A stretch of 64,000 nucleotides of DNA, taken from positions 30,481-94,480 of the forward strand of contig NZ_JAVHXC010000010.1 in NCBI RefSeq assembly GCF_032248695.1, read 5' to 3'. The notes beneath the pieces are model-generated. The model saw only the letters and a list, made by a program, of their open reading frames with translations. It made no database searches and was not told where the DNA came from. Of this stretch, positions 34,170 through 42,826 are shown in pieces. How positions within the stretch are numbered: the first letter of the stretch is position 1; the number at the start of each line of letters is the position of its first letter. This stretch comes from Dietzia sp032248695. Its GTDB lineage: Bacteria; Actinomycetota; Actinomycetes; Mycobacteriales; Mycobacteriaceae. Both the position numbers and the translations under genes were made by a program.

Positions 34170-34871
34170 TCACCACCCCCGGGCGCGCCACTCGGCCAGG
34201 TGTGGCCGCTCCGCGCCGATCGTCGTGTCGTCGCCGTGCCCGGGGTGGACCACCACGTCGTCGTCGAGCACGTCGAAGACGCGGGTCTCCAGGTCGTCCA
34301 TCAGCCGGGTGAAGTCCTCCGCGGAGCCGGTCTTGCCCGGGCCGCCCGGGAACAGGGAGTCCCCGGAGAACAGGTGCGTCCCCGCGTCGGTCCGCAGGAG
34401 CAGGGCGATCCCGTCCGGCGTGTGGCCGCGCAGGCCGATCACCTCGAGGCTCAGGTCGCCCACCTCCACGACGTCCCCGTGGGACACGTGCCGATCCGTC
34501 GGCACGTCGATGCCGCCGGCGTCGCCGGGGGAGGCGATCGTCGACAGGCCGAGGGCCCGCACCGTCTCGGCGAGCCCGATCCAGTGGTCGGCGTGGAGAT
34601 GGGTCGTGAGGACCTCCTTCACCCCGGGCGCGCGGTCCCGCAGGTGTTCGACGAGCCGCGGTGCGTCGTTGGCCGCGTCCACGAGGAGCACCGCGCCGGT
34701 GTCCGTGGACTCGATGACGTACACGTTGTTGTCCATCTCGCCGACGGAGATCTTGCTCAGCCGCGCGGGACCCACGGTCCAGCGCTCGCCGGTGAGGCGC
34801 CCGGAGAGACGGCCGGAGTAACCCTCGGTGAGGGTGATGCGGTCGGGTAGGGACTCGGTGGGATTCGACAT
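34170..34871 (-). CDS. MBL-fold metallo-hydrolase (Rv1637c-like)
   Basis: This 233-residue metallo-beta-lactamase-fold protein has HLHADH (TTHLHADHWIG), GHTPDGIALLL, FSGDSLFPGGPGKTG and the terminal HPGHGDDTTIG, all metal-binding. It resembles glyoxalase II-like enzymes. M. tuberculosis has a counterpart in the same place before uvrA. It diverges from uvrA. Substrate not known. Confidence 0.88.
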   Translation of the reverse strand: MSNPTESLPDRITLTEGYSGRLSGRLTGERWTVGPARLSKISVGEMDNNVYVIESTDTGAVLLVDAANDAPRLVEHLRDRAPGVKEVLTTHLHADHWIGLAETVRALGLSTIASPGDAGGIDVPTDRHVSHGDVVEVGDLSLEVIGLRGHTPDGIALLLRTDAGTHLFSGDSLFPGGPGKTGSAEDFTRLMDDLETRVFDVLDDDVVVHPGHGDDTTIGAERPHLAEWRARGW

Positions 34872-35021
34872 AACTGCAGGCTACCGAGGTCGGCCGGGGT
34901 CGGTGGCCGGAAGCGTGTCGTACTACGTTGGTACCTTCGTCTGCGGGAACGGTGGCCATGCCCCGGCGTACGGCTTCCGTCACTGGTATGTGGCGGCGCT
35001 CCCCACTCGGAAGGAGAACCC
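34872..35021 (+). promoter_or_regulatory. Divergent region before uvrA
   Basis: This 150-base gap serves the MBL gene (minus) and uvrA (plus). GTACTACGTTGGTACC contains a short inverted pattern but no clear LexA box. AAGGAG sits 8 bases before the uvrA ATG. Confidence 0.35.
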
Positions 35022-38000
35022 ATGGTGGACCGTCTGGTCGTCCGCGGCGCACGGGAGCACAACCTCAAGGGCGTGGACATCGACGTGCCCCGCGACTCGC
35101 TGATCGTGTTCACGGGGCTGTCCGGCTCCGGGAAGTCGTCGCTGGCGTTCGACACGATCTTCGCGGAGGGCCAGCGCCGGTACGTCGAGTCGTTGTCCTC
35201 GTACGCGCGGATGTTCCTCGGCCAGATGGACAAGCCGGACGTCGACTTCATCGAGGGACTGTCGCCCGCGGTGTCGATCGACCAGAAGTCCACCAACCGC
35301 AACCCCCGGTCGACCGTCGGCACCATCACGGAGGTCCACGACTACCTCCGTCTGCTCTACGCCCGCGCCGGGGTGCCCCACTGTCCCACCTGTGGCGAGG
35401 TCATCTCCCGCCAGACCCCGCAGCAGATCGTCGACCAGATCCTCGAGGGGGAGGAGGGCGCGAGGTTCCAGGTCCTCGCCCCGGTGGTGCGTACCCGCAA
35501 GGGCGAGTTCGTCGACCTCTTCGCCCAGCTCGCCGCGGACGGGTACAGCCGCGTAAGGGTGGACGGTGAACTGCACTCCCTGTCCGAACCACCGACGCTG
35601 AAGAAGCAGGAGAAGCACGATGTCGAGGTGGTGGTCGACCGCCTCGCGACCAAACCGTCCTCGCGCCAGCGTCTGACCGACTCGGTGGAGACCGCCCTCG
35701 GCCTGGCCGACGGCGTGATCATCATCGAGTACGTGGACCTCGAGGAGTCGGACCCGGGCCGTCAACGTCGGTTCTCCGAGCACATGGCCTGCCCCAACGG
35801 CCACCCCATCGCGCTCGACGACATGGAGCCGCGGGCGTTCTCGTTCAACAACCCCTACGGCGCGTGCCCGGTGTGCGACGGACTCGGGGCGCATCTCGAG
35901 GTGGACCCCGACCTCGTGGTGCCGGATCCCGAGCGGTCCCTGGCCGACGGGGCGATCGCGCCCTGGTCGGGCGGCCAGAGCGCCGACTACTTCCAGCAGC
36001 TCCTGACCGGCCTGGCCAGCGACATGGGTTTCGACCTGAGGACGCCGTGGCAGGACCTGCCCGCGAAGGTGCGCAAGGCGGTCCTCGGCGGTGCCCCCAC
36101 CAAGGTCCGCGTCCAGTACCGCAACCGGTTCGGACGGACCCGCACCTACGACGCCAAGTTCGAGGGCGTCATGTCGTTCCTCAAGCGACGGCTCGAACAG
36201 ACCGAGTCCGAGTCGCAGAAGGAGCGCTACCAGGGGTACATGCGCGAGGTGCCCTGCCCCGGATGCGACGGCACCCGTCTCAAGCCGGAGATCCTCGCCG
36301 TCACCCTCGCCGGGCCGGGCGGCGAGGAGCGGTCGATCGCCGACATCAGCCGCATGTCGGTCGAGGACTGCGCGGCCTTCCTCGACGGGCTGGAGCTCGA
36401 CTCCCGCCAGGCGATGATCGCGGGACGGGTCCTCAAGGAGATCCAGGCCCGCATGGGCTTCCTGCTCGACGTCGGCCTGGACTACCTCTCCCTCGACCGT
36501 GTCGCGGGCAGCCTCTCCGGCGGTGAGGCGCAGCGCATCCGCCTCGCCACCCAGATCGGGTCGGGTCTCGCGGGCGTCCTGTACGTCCTCGACGAACCGT
36601 CGATCGGCCTGCACCAGCGCGACAACCGTCGCCTCATCGACACGCTCGTCCGACTCCGCGACCTGGGCAACACCCTGCTCGTGGTGGAGCACGACGAGGA
36701 CACCATCCGGGCCGCGGACTGGATCGTCGACATCGGGCCGCTGGCCGGTGAGCACGGGGGACGGGTCGTCCACTCCGGGGACTACGAGGGGCTACTGGCC
36801 AACACGGAGTCCCTCACCGGCGACTACCTGGCCGGGCGCCGGGAGATCGCGGTCCCCGACAAGCGACGCGACCCGAGCCCGGACAGACGGCTCCACGTGA
36901 GGGGCGCCCGGGAGAACAACCTCAAGAACGTCGACGTGGTGTTCCCGGGCGGGGTGTTGTGCGCCGTCACGGGCGTCTCCGGATCCGGCAAGTCGACCCT
37001 CGTCAACGACATCCTCGCGACCTCCCTCGCGAACCAGCTCAACCGGGCGCGCCAGGTTCCCGGTCGGCACTCCCGCATCGACGGTGTCGAGGACTTCGAC
37101 AAGCTCGTCCAGGTGGACCAGTCGCCGATCGGCCGCACACCGCGCTCGAACCCGGCGACCTACACGGGCGTCTTCGACAAGATCCGCACCCTGTTCGCGG
37201 CGACCACCGAGGCCAAGGTGCGGGGCTACAAGCAGGGACGGTTCTCGTTCAACGTCAAGGGCGGTCGCTGCGAGGCGTGCCAGGGCGACGGCACGCTGAA
37301 GATCGAGATGAACTTCCTGCCGGACGTCTACGTGCCGTGCGAGGTGTGCCACGGTGCGCGGTACAACCGCGAGACCCTCGAGGTGCACTACAAGGGCAAG
37401 ACCATCGCCGAGGTCCTCGACATGCCGATCGAGGAGGCGTGCGAGTTCTTCGAGCCCATCACCTCCATCCACCGCTACCTCAAGACCCTCACCGAGGTCG
37501 GCCTCGGCTACGTCCGCCTCGGGCAGCCCGCGCCGACCCTCTCGGGCGGCGAGGCGCAGCGCGTCAAGCTCGCGGCGGAGCTGCAGAAGCGCTCGAGTGG
37601 TCGGACCGTGTACATCCTCGACGAGCCCACCACGGGCCTGCACTTCGAGGACATCACCAAGCTCCTGTTGGTGATCCAGGGACTCGTGGACAAGGGCAAC
37701 ACCGTGATCGTGATCGAGCACAACCTCGACGTGATCAAGAGCGCCGACTGGGTGATCGACATGGGCCCCGAGGGGGGCGCCGGTGGTGGGACGGTCGTCG
37801 CGCAGGGCACCCCGGAGCAGGTCGCCACCGTCGCCGAGAGTCACACGGGGCGCTTCCTCGCGGAGGTCCTGCCGGCGGGCGGGGCCGGTGAGGCGAGCGC
37901 GACGCGGGCGACGAGTTCCGGCGAGAAGGGCGCGGCCGGCGAGGCGAGCGTCGCCAAAGCACCCGGGAAGGCGACGGCGACCACATCGGCCGGGAAGAAG

Positions 38001-38090
38001 TCCGGCAGGAACGCGGCGTCGACGTCGACCGCCCCGGCGGCCAAGAAGACCGCGGCCAAGGCGGCCCGGAAGGCCCGCGCGCTGCGCTGA
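35022..38090 (+). CDS. uvrA: Excinuclease ABC subunit A with Lys/Ala-rich tail
   Basis: UvrA (1022 residues) is the damage-sensing ATPase of nucleotide excision repair. It has two ABC units (Walker A GLSGSGKSSL and GVSGSGKSTL; signatures LSGGEAQRIRL and LSGGEAQRVKL) and Zn fingers with CPTC, CPVC-type and CEAC/CEVC pairs. After the usual end near residue 950, a tail of about 70 residues rich in Ala, Lys, Thr and Ser ends KKTAAKAARKARALR, like a histone-type DNA-binding tail. Start is supported by AAGGAG 8 bases before. Confidence 0.96.
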   Translation: MVDRLVVRGAREHNLKGVDIDVPRDSLIVFTGLSGSGKSSLAFDTIFAEGQRRYVESLSSYARMFLGQMDKPDVDFIEGLSPAVSIDQKSTNRNPRSTVGTITEVHDYLRLLYARAGVPHCPTCGEVISRQTPQQIVDQILEGEEGARFQVLAPVVRTRKGEFVDLFAQLAADGYSRVRVDGELHSLSEPPTLKKQEKHDVEVVVDRLATKPSSRQRLTDSVETALGLADGVIIIEYVDLEESDPGRQRRFSEHMACPNGHPIALDDMEPRAFSFNNPYGACPVCDGLGAHLEVDPDLVVPDPERSLADGAIAPWSGGQSADYFQQLLTGLASDMGFDLRTPWQDLPAKVRKAVLGGAPTKVRVQYRNRFGRTRTYDAKFEGVMSFLKRRLEQTESESQKERYQGYMREVPCPGCDGTRLKPEILAVTLAGPGGEERSIADISRMSVEDCAAFLDGLELDSRQAMIAGRVLKEIQARMGFLLDVGLDYLSLDRVAGSLSGGEAQRIRLATQIGSGLAGVLYVLDEPSIGLHQRDNRRLIDTLVRLRDLGNTLLVVEHDEDTIRAADWIVDIGPLAGEHGGRVVHSGDYEGLLANTESLTGDYLAGRREIAVPDKRRDPSPDRRLHVRGARENNLKNVDVVFPGGVLCAVTGVSGSGKSTLVNDILATSLANQLNRARQVPGRHSRIDGVEDFDKLVQVDQSPIGRTPRSNPATYTGVFDKIRTLFAATTEAKVRGYKQGRFSFNVKGGRCEACQGDGTLKIEMNFLPDVYVPCEVCHGARYNRETLEVHYKGKTIAEVLDMPIEEACEFFEPITSIHRYLKTLTEVGLGYVRLGQPAPTLSGGEAQRVKLAAELQKRSSGRTVYILDEPTTGLHFEDITKLLLVIQGLVDKGNTVIVIEHNLDVIKSADWVIDMGPEGGAGGGTVVAQGTPEQVATVAESHTGRFLAEVLPAGGAGEASATRATSSGEKGAAGEASVAKAPGKATATTSAGKKSGRNAASTSTAPAAKKTAAKAARKARALR

Positions 38091-38141
38091 CCGGCCCGTT
38101 CCCCGCGCCCGGCGACACGGGGTGGTCAGGCGCGGGAGCGG

Positions 38142-38164
38142 CCGGAGCCCGCAGGGGGCTCCGG
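38142..38164. terminator. Short hairpin between convergent uvrA and DUF1844 genes
   Basis: CCGGAGCC (38142-38149) pairs with GGCTCCGG (38157-38164) around a 7-base loop. It lies in the 88-base gap between two converging genes. Confidence 0.55.
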
Positions 38165-38178
38165 TGCCCCGTGGGAGG

Positions 38179-38577
38179 TCAGTAGACCGGGCCGGTGAAC
38201 TTCTCGCCGGGGCCCTCGCCGGGCTCGTCGGGGTACGCGCTGGCCTCGCGGAAGGCGCGCTGCAGGCCCTGCAGGCCGTCGCGCACGACGCGGGCCTGCG
38301 GCCCGAGATGCTCCGCCGACCCGGTCACCAGGCCGGCGAGCGCGGTGATCAGCTTGCGGGACTCGTCGAGGTCGAGTCGCGGGCTCGAAGCCGGGTCCTC
38401 GTCGGACAACCCCAGCTTCTCGGCGGCGGCGCTCATCAGGACGACGATCGAACGGAAGATGATCTCCTGGGCGGAGACATCCGCCAGATCGACGATCTCG
38501 ACCTCGCGGGCGTCGAGATGGCCCTCCAGGGGATTCTCGGTGGCCTGGTCGGCGGAGGTGGGCTGCTCGGTGGTCAT
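38179..38577 (-). CDS. DUF1844 domain protein
   Basis: This 132-residue protein has a disordered acidic N-terminus, then the DUF1844 core AQEIIFRSIVVLMSAAAEKLGL and LDESRKLITALAGLV, followed by an amphipathic helix. DUF1844 proteins are found next to infC in many actinobacteria; their role is unknown. I chose ATG 38577 over the in-frame GTG 38586. Neither has a clear ribosome-binding site. It is divergent from the infC leader. Confidence 0.82.
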   Translation of the reverse strand: MTTEQPTSADQATENPLEGHLDAREVEIVDLADVSAQEIIFRSIVVLMSAAAEKLGLSDEDPASSPRLDLDESRKLITALAGLVTGSAEHLGPQARVVRDGLQGLQRAFREASAYPDEPGEGPGEKFTGPVY

Positions 38578-38627
38578 GCCGTTCACTGTCCCACGGACCG
38601 CCCCCGGGCGCGCGCACCGACACCGGT

Positions 38628-38656
38628 TTGGGGGCAGCCGCCCCAGCTGGTAGAGT
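38628..38656 (+). promoter_or_regulatory. Promoter of the infC leader
   Basis: TTGGGG (38628-38633), a 17-base spacer and TAGAGT (38651-38656) form a good promoter. Transcription would start at about 38662-38664, right at ATG 38663. Confidence 0.65.
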
Positions 38657-38662
38657 CCGTCA

Positions 38663-38809
38663 ATGACTGTGGGAATCCGCTACGCGGCGGGTTCCGTCGT
38701 CCAAGAGGAGCCCGATCTCCCACCATCCGACGCCGGAAGGCAGTTTGATGGTCACCACCCCGACGAGGGGTCCGCGAGCGTTCGCGTTCGTATCCTCGTC
38801 GACGGGTGA
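38663..38809 (+). CDS. Putative leaderless 48-residue leader ORF upstream of infC
   Basis: The ATG is 6 bases after TAGAGT, so the transcript may begin at its first base. The frame runs 48 codons to a TGA at 38807-38809 and ends 5 bases before the terminator-like hairpin. The product is rich in Glu, Asp, Val and Arg near the end (SVRVRILVDG). No homology seen. It may be a true small protein or just the 5' part of a regulatory leader; it overlaps the second ORF in another frame. Confidence 0.4.
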   Translation: MTVGIRYAAGSVVQEEPDLPPSDAGRQFDGHHPDEGSASVRVRILVDG

Positions 38810-38816
38810 GGAGTGA
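38748..38816 (+). CDS. Putative 22-residue leader peptide of infC
   Basis: The ATG at 38748 has GGAAGG 7 bases upstream, a textbook ribosome-binding site. The peptide contains TPTRGPRAFAFVSSSTGEE-like content with a repeated AFAF and a Ser run. The TGA (38814-38816) overlaps the first bases of the terminator-like stem. Such a stop position would let a ribosome hold the hairpin open or closed. It overlaps the 48-codon ORF in another frame. Confidence 0.55.
   Translation: MVTTPTRGPRAFAFVSSSTGEE
38761..38801 (+). promoter_or_regulatory. Leader hairpin upstream of the infC terminator
   Basis: CGACGAGG (38761-38768) pairs perfectly with CCTCGTCG (38794-38801). Inside, CGCGA (38773-38777) pairs with TCGCG (38782-38786). 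This stem covers the second half of the 22-codon ORF, so translation would melt it. Confidence 0.5.
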
Positions 38817-38850
38817 GAGGCCCCCGGTAGCCATACCGTGGGGCCTTCTC
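38815..38850 (+). terminator. Attenuator-like hairpin before infC
   Basis: GAG-AGGCCCC-CGGTA pairs with TACCG-GGGGCCT-CTC around loop GCCA, with two single-T bulges, 15 bp in all. It is followed by GGTTTCG. The hairpin begins inside the stop codon of the leader ORF at 38748-38816 and lies about 100 bases before infC, where a constitutive terminator would be harmful, so it is probably regulated. Confidence 0.6.
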
Positions 38851-38954
38851 GGTTTCGCCGGCCACGGCCGGCGAGCAGCGGGGCGCCTCGAGGGCGGTTG
38901 TGCGGCCACGCGAGTGGTCGCGGACGCCAGCACCGTTACTACCGAGGAGGGCCC

Positions 38955-39521
<567 letters not shown>

Positions 39522-39615
39522 GCCCTCCGCGCCGACCAGACCACGGACGCACGCCGTCCGCACACCCGAGGCCCCACCGGGCACTCCGGGCCGAACCATG
39601 TGAGGAAGACCGATC

Positions 39616-39810
39616 ATGCCGAAGATGAAGACCCACAAGGGCACCGCCAAGCGCTTCCGGAAGACCGGAACCGGCAAGCTGGTGCGCCAGCAGGCCAACC
39701 GCCGCCACATCATGGAGAAGAAGCCCACCAAGCGCACCCGCCGTCTCGACGGTCGTACGGACGTCGCCCCGGCCGACGTCCCCCGCATCAAGCGGCTCCT
39801 CGGGCTCTAG
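39616..39810 (+). CDS. rpmI: 50S ribosomal protein L35
   Basis: L35 (64 residues) is a small basic ribosomal protein with the family start MPKMKTHKGTAKRFRKTGTG and the QANRRHIMEKKPTKRTRRL block. It sits between infC and rplT as in almost all bacteria. GAGGAAG lies 7 bases before the ATG. Confidence 0.97.
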   Translation: MPKMKTHKGTAKRFRKTGTGKLVRQQANRRHIMEKKPTKRTRRLDGRTDVAPADVPRIKRLLGL

Positions 39811-39880
39811 AGCCCCTCCGACCTTCAGTAATTCCGGTCGCCCCGCAGGGTGACCGCCCCAGACCAGTGAGGATTGACCA

Positions 39881-40261
39881 GTGGCACGCGTGAAGAGGGC
39901 AGTCAACGCCCAGAAGAAGCGTCGGACCGTACTCGAGTCCACCAAGGGCTACCGCGGGCAGCGTTCGCGCCTGTACCGCAAGGCCAAGGAGCAGATGCTC
40001 CACTCGATGACCTACAGCTACCGCGACCGTCGCGCGCGCAAGGGCGACTTCCGGAAGCTGTGGATCTCGCGGATCAACGCCGCGGCCCGCGCCAACGACA
40101 TGACGTACAACCGCTTCGTCCAGGGCCTCAAGCTCGCCGGCGTCGAGGTGGACCGCAAGGTGCTCGCCGACCTCGCCGTCACCGACCCGGCCGCCTTCAC
40201 CGCGCTGGTCGAGGTCGCCCGCAAGGCGCTGCCGGCCGACGTCAACGCGCCGGCTGCCTGA
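39881..40261 (+). CDS. rplT: 50S ribosomal protein L20
   Basis: L20 (126 residues) starts at GTG 39881 after a GAGGA-type site and has ARVKRAVNAQKKRRTVLES, GYRGQRSRLYRKAKEQ and WISRINAAARANDMTYN. It binds 23S rRNA early in 50S assembly and in some bacteria represses the infC-rpmI-rplT mRNA. It is the best candidate ligand for the leader RNA upstream of infC, though that is not shown here. Confidence 0.97.
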   Translation: MARVKRAVNAQKKRRTVLESTKGYRGQRSRLYRKAKEQMLHSMTYSYRDRRARKGDFRKLWISRINAAARANDMTYNRFVQGLKLAGVEVDRKVLADLAVTDPAAFTALVEVARKALPADVNAPAA

Positions 40262-40271
40262 CACCCGCGAC

Positions 40272-41150
40272 TTGACGAACACCCCGCCCTCGCAGGGCTC
40301 GGGACGACCCGCGGATCCGTTCACCGAACGGACGCCGCGGGTCGTTTCCGCTTCCAAGTTCCACCGCTCGGCCGCCCGACGCAAGGCCGGCCGGTTCCTC
40401 GCCGAGGGGGCCAACTCGGTGGAGGCCGCTCTCACCACCGGCGCCGCCGTCGAGCTCTTCTGCACCGAGGCCGCCCTCGACCGCTTCTCCGACCTCGTCG
40501 CCACCGGCTGCGGCGTCGGAGTCCCCGTGTCCGTGGTCACCGACCGCGCGATCCGCGGCCTGTCCGACACCGTCAGCCCCACGGGCATCGTCGCGGTCTG
40601 CCGCACGGTGACGAGGTCCGCCACCGACGGGAGCCGGACAGACGAGGCACGGTCCGGCGAGAACCGCACCGCCGAAAATCCCGCCCCGCGGCTCGTGGCC
40701 GTCGGGCAGGCACTCGCCGAGCCGGGCAACGTCGGCACCCTCATCCGCGTCGCCGACGCGCTCGGCGCCGACGCCGTGTGGCTCACCGACGGCGCCGTCG
40801 ACCCGGAGAATCCCAAAGCCGTCCGCGCCTCCGCCGGCAGCCTCTTCCACCTGCCCGTGGTCCGCGGCATCGCCGAGGCCGACCTGGTCGAGCGGGCGCA
40901 CCGATCGGGGCTGCAGGTCGCCGTCGCCGACGCCGGAGGCGAGGTCGACATCGAACACGCCGAGGCCGTCCTCGGCGCCCCCACGGCGTGGGTCTTCGGC
41001 AACGAGGCCCACGGCGTCCCGCGAAACCTCGCCGCCGCAGCCGACATCCGGGTCCGGATCCCCATCCGCGGCCGCGCGGAGAGCCTGAACATCGTCACCG
41101 CGGCCTCCATCTGCCTCCACACGAGCTCCCGGCTCCAGGCGGGATCGTGA
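40272..41150 (+). CDS. SpoU/TrmH-type RNA 2'-O-methyltransferase (TsnR-like)
   Basis: This 292-residue protein has an N-terminal RNA-binding domain (SKFHRSAARRKAGRFLAEGANSVEAAL) and a C-terminal SPOUT knot with LAEPGNVGTLIRVADALGADAVWL, FGNEAHGVPRNL and IPIRGRAESLNIVTAASI. It methylates ribose in rRNA. A TTG start at 40272 is used, 10 bases after rplT; no ribosome-binding site is clear. M. tuberculosis has tsnR at the same place. The exact rRNA position is unknown. Confidence 0.9.
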   Translation: MTNTPPSQGSGRPADPFTERTPRVVSASKFHRSAARRKAGRFLAEGANSVEAALTTGAAVELFCTEAALDRFSDLVATGCGVGVPVSVVTDRAIRGLSDTVSPTGIVAVCRTVTRSATDGSRTDEARSGENRTAENPAPRLVAVGQALAEPGNVGTLIRVADALGADAVWLTDGAVDPENPKAVRASAGSLFHLPVVRGIAEADLVERAHRSGLQVAVADAGGEVDIEHAEAVLGAPTAWVFGNEAHGVPRNLAAAADIRVRIPIRGRAESLNIVTAASICLHTSSRLQAGS

Positions 41151-41155
41151 ACGCC

Positions 41156-42808
41156 ATGCTCACCGCCCGCGGAATCGGTGCCTCCCGCGGCGCGCGCACG
41201 CTCTTCGACGGGCTCGACCTCGTCGTCGCCCCCGGTGACGTCTGGGGCCTCGCCGGGCCCAACGGGGCCGGCAAATCCACCCTCCTCCACGCCCTGGCCG
41301 GCGACCCCCTCGCCGAGATGACGGGACAGGTCACCGTCAGCCCTCCCCACGCCACCGTCGGCCTCCTCCGGCAGGAGGTGGAACGGGACCACGACGAGGT
41401 GGTCCGGGACTTCCTGCACCGCGTCACCGGCGTCGCCGACGCGCAGAGCCGCATGGACACGCTGGCGGAACGGATGGCCGACTCCGACGCCGCGTCCGAG
41501 GCCTACGGCGACGCCCTCGAACGCTGGCTCGCCCTCGGCGGGGGCGACCTCGACGACCGGATCCCGGTGACGGCTGCACGGCTCGGGCTCGACCCCGCCG
41601 TCACCGACCTGCCGATGACCGCGCTGTCGGGAGGGCAGGCCGCCCGTGTCAACCTCTGCGCCGTGCTGCTCAGCCAGTACGACATCCTGTTGCTGGACGA
41701 GCCCACCAACGACCTCGACCTCGCCGGACTGGCCGTGCTCGAGGAGTTCATGCGGGCCGAACGCCGACCCATGGTGGTGGTGAGCCACGACCGCGAGTTC
41801 CTGTCCCGGTGCGTGACCGGCATCGTCGAGCTCGACTCCGCCCAGCGGCAGATCACGGTGTTCGACGGCGGGTACGAGGCCTACCTCGCCGAACGCGCGT
41901 TGGCCCGGCAACGGGCCCGAGACGCCTACGAGGAGTACGCCGGCCGGGTCGACCAGCTGAAGGACCGGGTGCAGACCCAGAAGACCTGGCTGGACAAGGG
42001 CGTGCGCAACACGATGCGCAAGAGCGGCGGACGCGACGCCGAGCGCGACAAGCACATCCGCAACCGTGCCGGGCAGCGCTCGGAGAAACAGGCCGCCAAG
42101 ATCGCCCAGTCGGAGCGGGCGATGGAGCGGCTCGAGGTCGTCGAGGAGCCCCGCAAAGAGTGGGAGCTGCGCATGGAGATCGCGGCCGCCCCGCGCTCGG
42201 GTGCCGTGGTCGCCGTGCTCACCGAGGCGGTCGTGCGGCGCGGTGACTTCGTCCTGGGGCCCGTCACCGTCCAGCTCGGCGCCGGGGACCGGGTGCTCGT
42301 CAGCGGACCCAACGGCGCCGGCAAATCCACCCTGCTGGCGGTGCTCACCGGCGCCACCGCCCCCGACTCCGGGCGGGCGACGACCGGCTCCGGAGTGGAG
42401 ACGGGACGGGTCGACCAGGCCCGCTCGGAGTTCAGCGGCGACGACACGCTGCTCGACACGTTCTGCGTGGCCGCCGACCCGGCCGGGCTCGACCCCACCG
42501 GGGCGCGCACCCTGCTGGCCAAGTTCGGTCTCGGCGGGGAACACGTGGCGCGGCCCTGCGCCACCCTGTCACCGGGCGAACGGACACGGGCCGCGCTGGC
42601 GCTGCTCCAGCAACGCGGCGTCAACCTGCTCGTCCTGGACGAGCCGACCAACCACCTCGACCTGCCGGCCATCGAGCAGCTCGAGCAGGCGGTGGACGCG
42701 TTCGACGGCACGGTCCTGCTCGTCACGCACGACCGGCGGATGCGGGACGCGTTCCGCGCGACCCGGGAGCTGATCGTCGAGGCCGGCGCGGTGCGCGAGA
42801 CGCATTGA
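41156..42808 (+). CDS. ABC-F family ATPase
   Basis: This 550-residue protein has two ABC domains and no membrane segments. Domain 1 has GPNGAGKSTLLHALAG, LSGGQAARVNL and LLLDEPTNDLDLAG; domain 2 has GPNGAGKSTLLAVLTG, LSPGERTRAAL and LVLDEPTNHLDLPA. A basic linker (about residues 240-330) lies between. ABC-F proteins act on the ribosomal E site; some protect against antibiotics. ATG 41156 is preferred; GTG 41147 overlaps the tsnR stop and could also be used. Confidence 0.88.
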   Translation: MLTARGIGASRGARTLFDGLDLVVAPGDVWGLAGPNGAGKSTLLHALAGDPLAEMTGQVTVSPPHATVGLLRQEVERDHDEVVRDFLHRVTGVADAQSRMDTLAERMADSDAASEAYGDALERWLALGGGDLDDRIPVTAARLGLDPAVTDLPMTALSGGQAARVNLCAVLLSQYDILLLDEPTNDLDLAGLAVLEEFMRAERRPMVVVSHDREFLSRCVTGIVELDSAQRQITVFDGGYEAYLAERALARQRARDAYEEYAGRVDQLKDRVQTQKTWLDKGVRNTMRKSGGRDAERDKHIRNRAGQRSEKQAAKIAQSERAMERLEVVEEPRKEWELRMEIAAAPRSGAVVAVLTEAVVRRGDFVLGPVTVQLGAGDRVLVSGPNGAGKSTLLAVLTGATAPDSGRATTGSGVETGRVDQARSEFSGDDTLLDTFCVAADPAGLDPTGARTLLAKFGLGGEHVARPCATLSPGERTRAALALLQQRGVNLLVLDEPTNHLDLPAIEQLEQAVDAFDGTVLLVTHDRRMRDAFRATRELIVEAGAVRETH

Positions 42809-42826
42809 GCGCGGGAGCCGGTGGGG

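Larger units (their letters stand above)
38578..38954 (+). promoter_or_regulatory. 377-base infC leader region
   Basis: This is the only gap above 300 bases. It holds a promoter (38628-38656), a leaderless 48-codon ORF (38663-38809), a 22-codon ORF with a good ribosome-binding site (38748-38816), hairpins at 38761-38801, 38815-38850 and 38855-38872, and a GAGGAGGG before the infC ATC. The order promoter, short peptide, terminator-like hairpin, ribosomal protein genes is that of an attenuation leader. Confidence 0.65.

Noticed and set aside
34872..35021. Possible SOS box before uvrA (and before uvrB)
   Set aside because: No GAAC-N4-GTTC type site could be found in either upstream region, so LexA control is not claimed.
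39788..42544. Minus-strand ORF of 918 codons opposite rplT, tsnR and ABC-F
   Set aside because: Antisense of well-recognised genes with no motif of its own.
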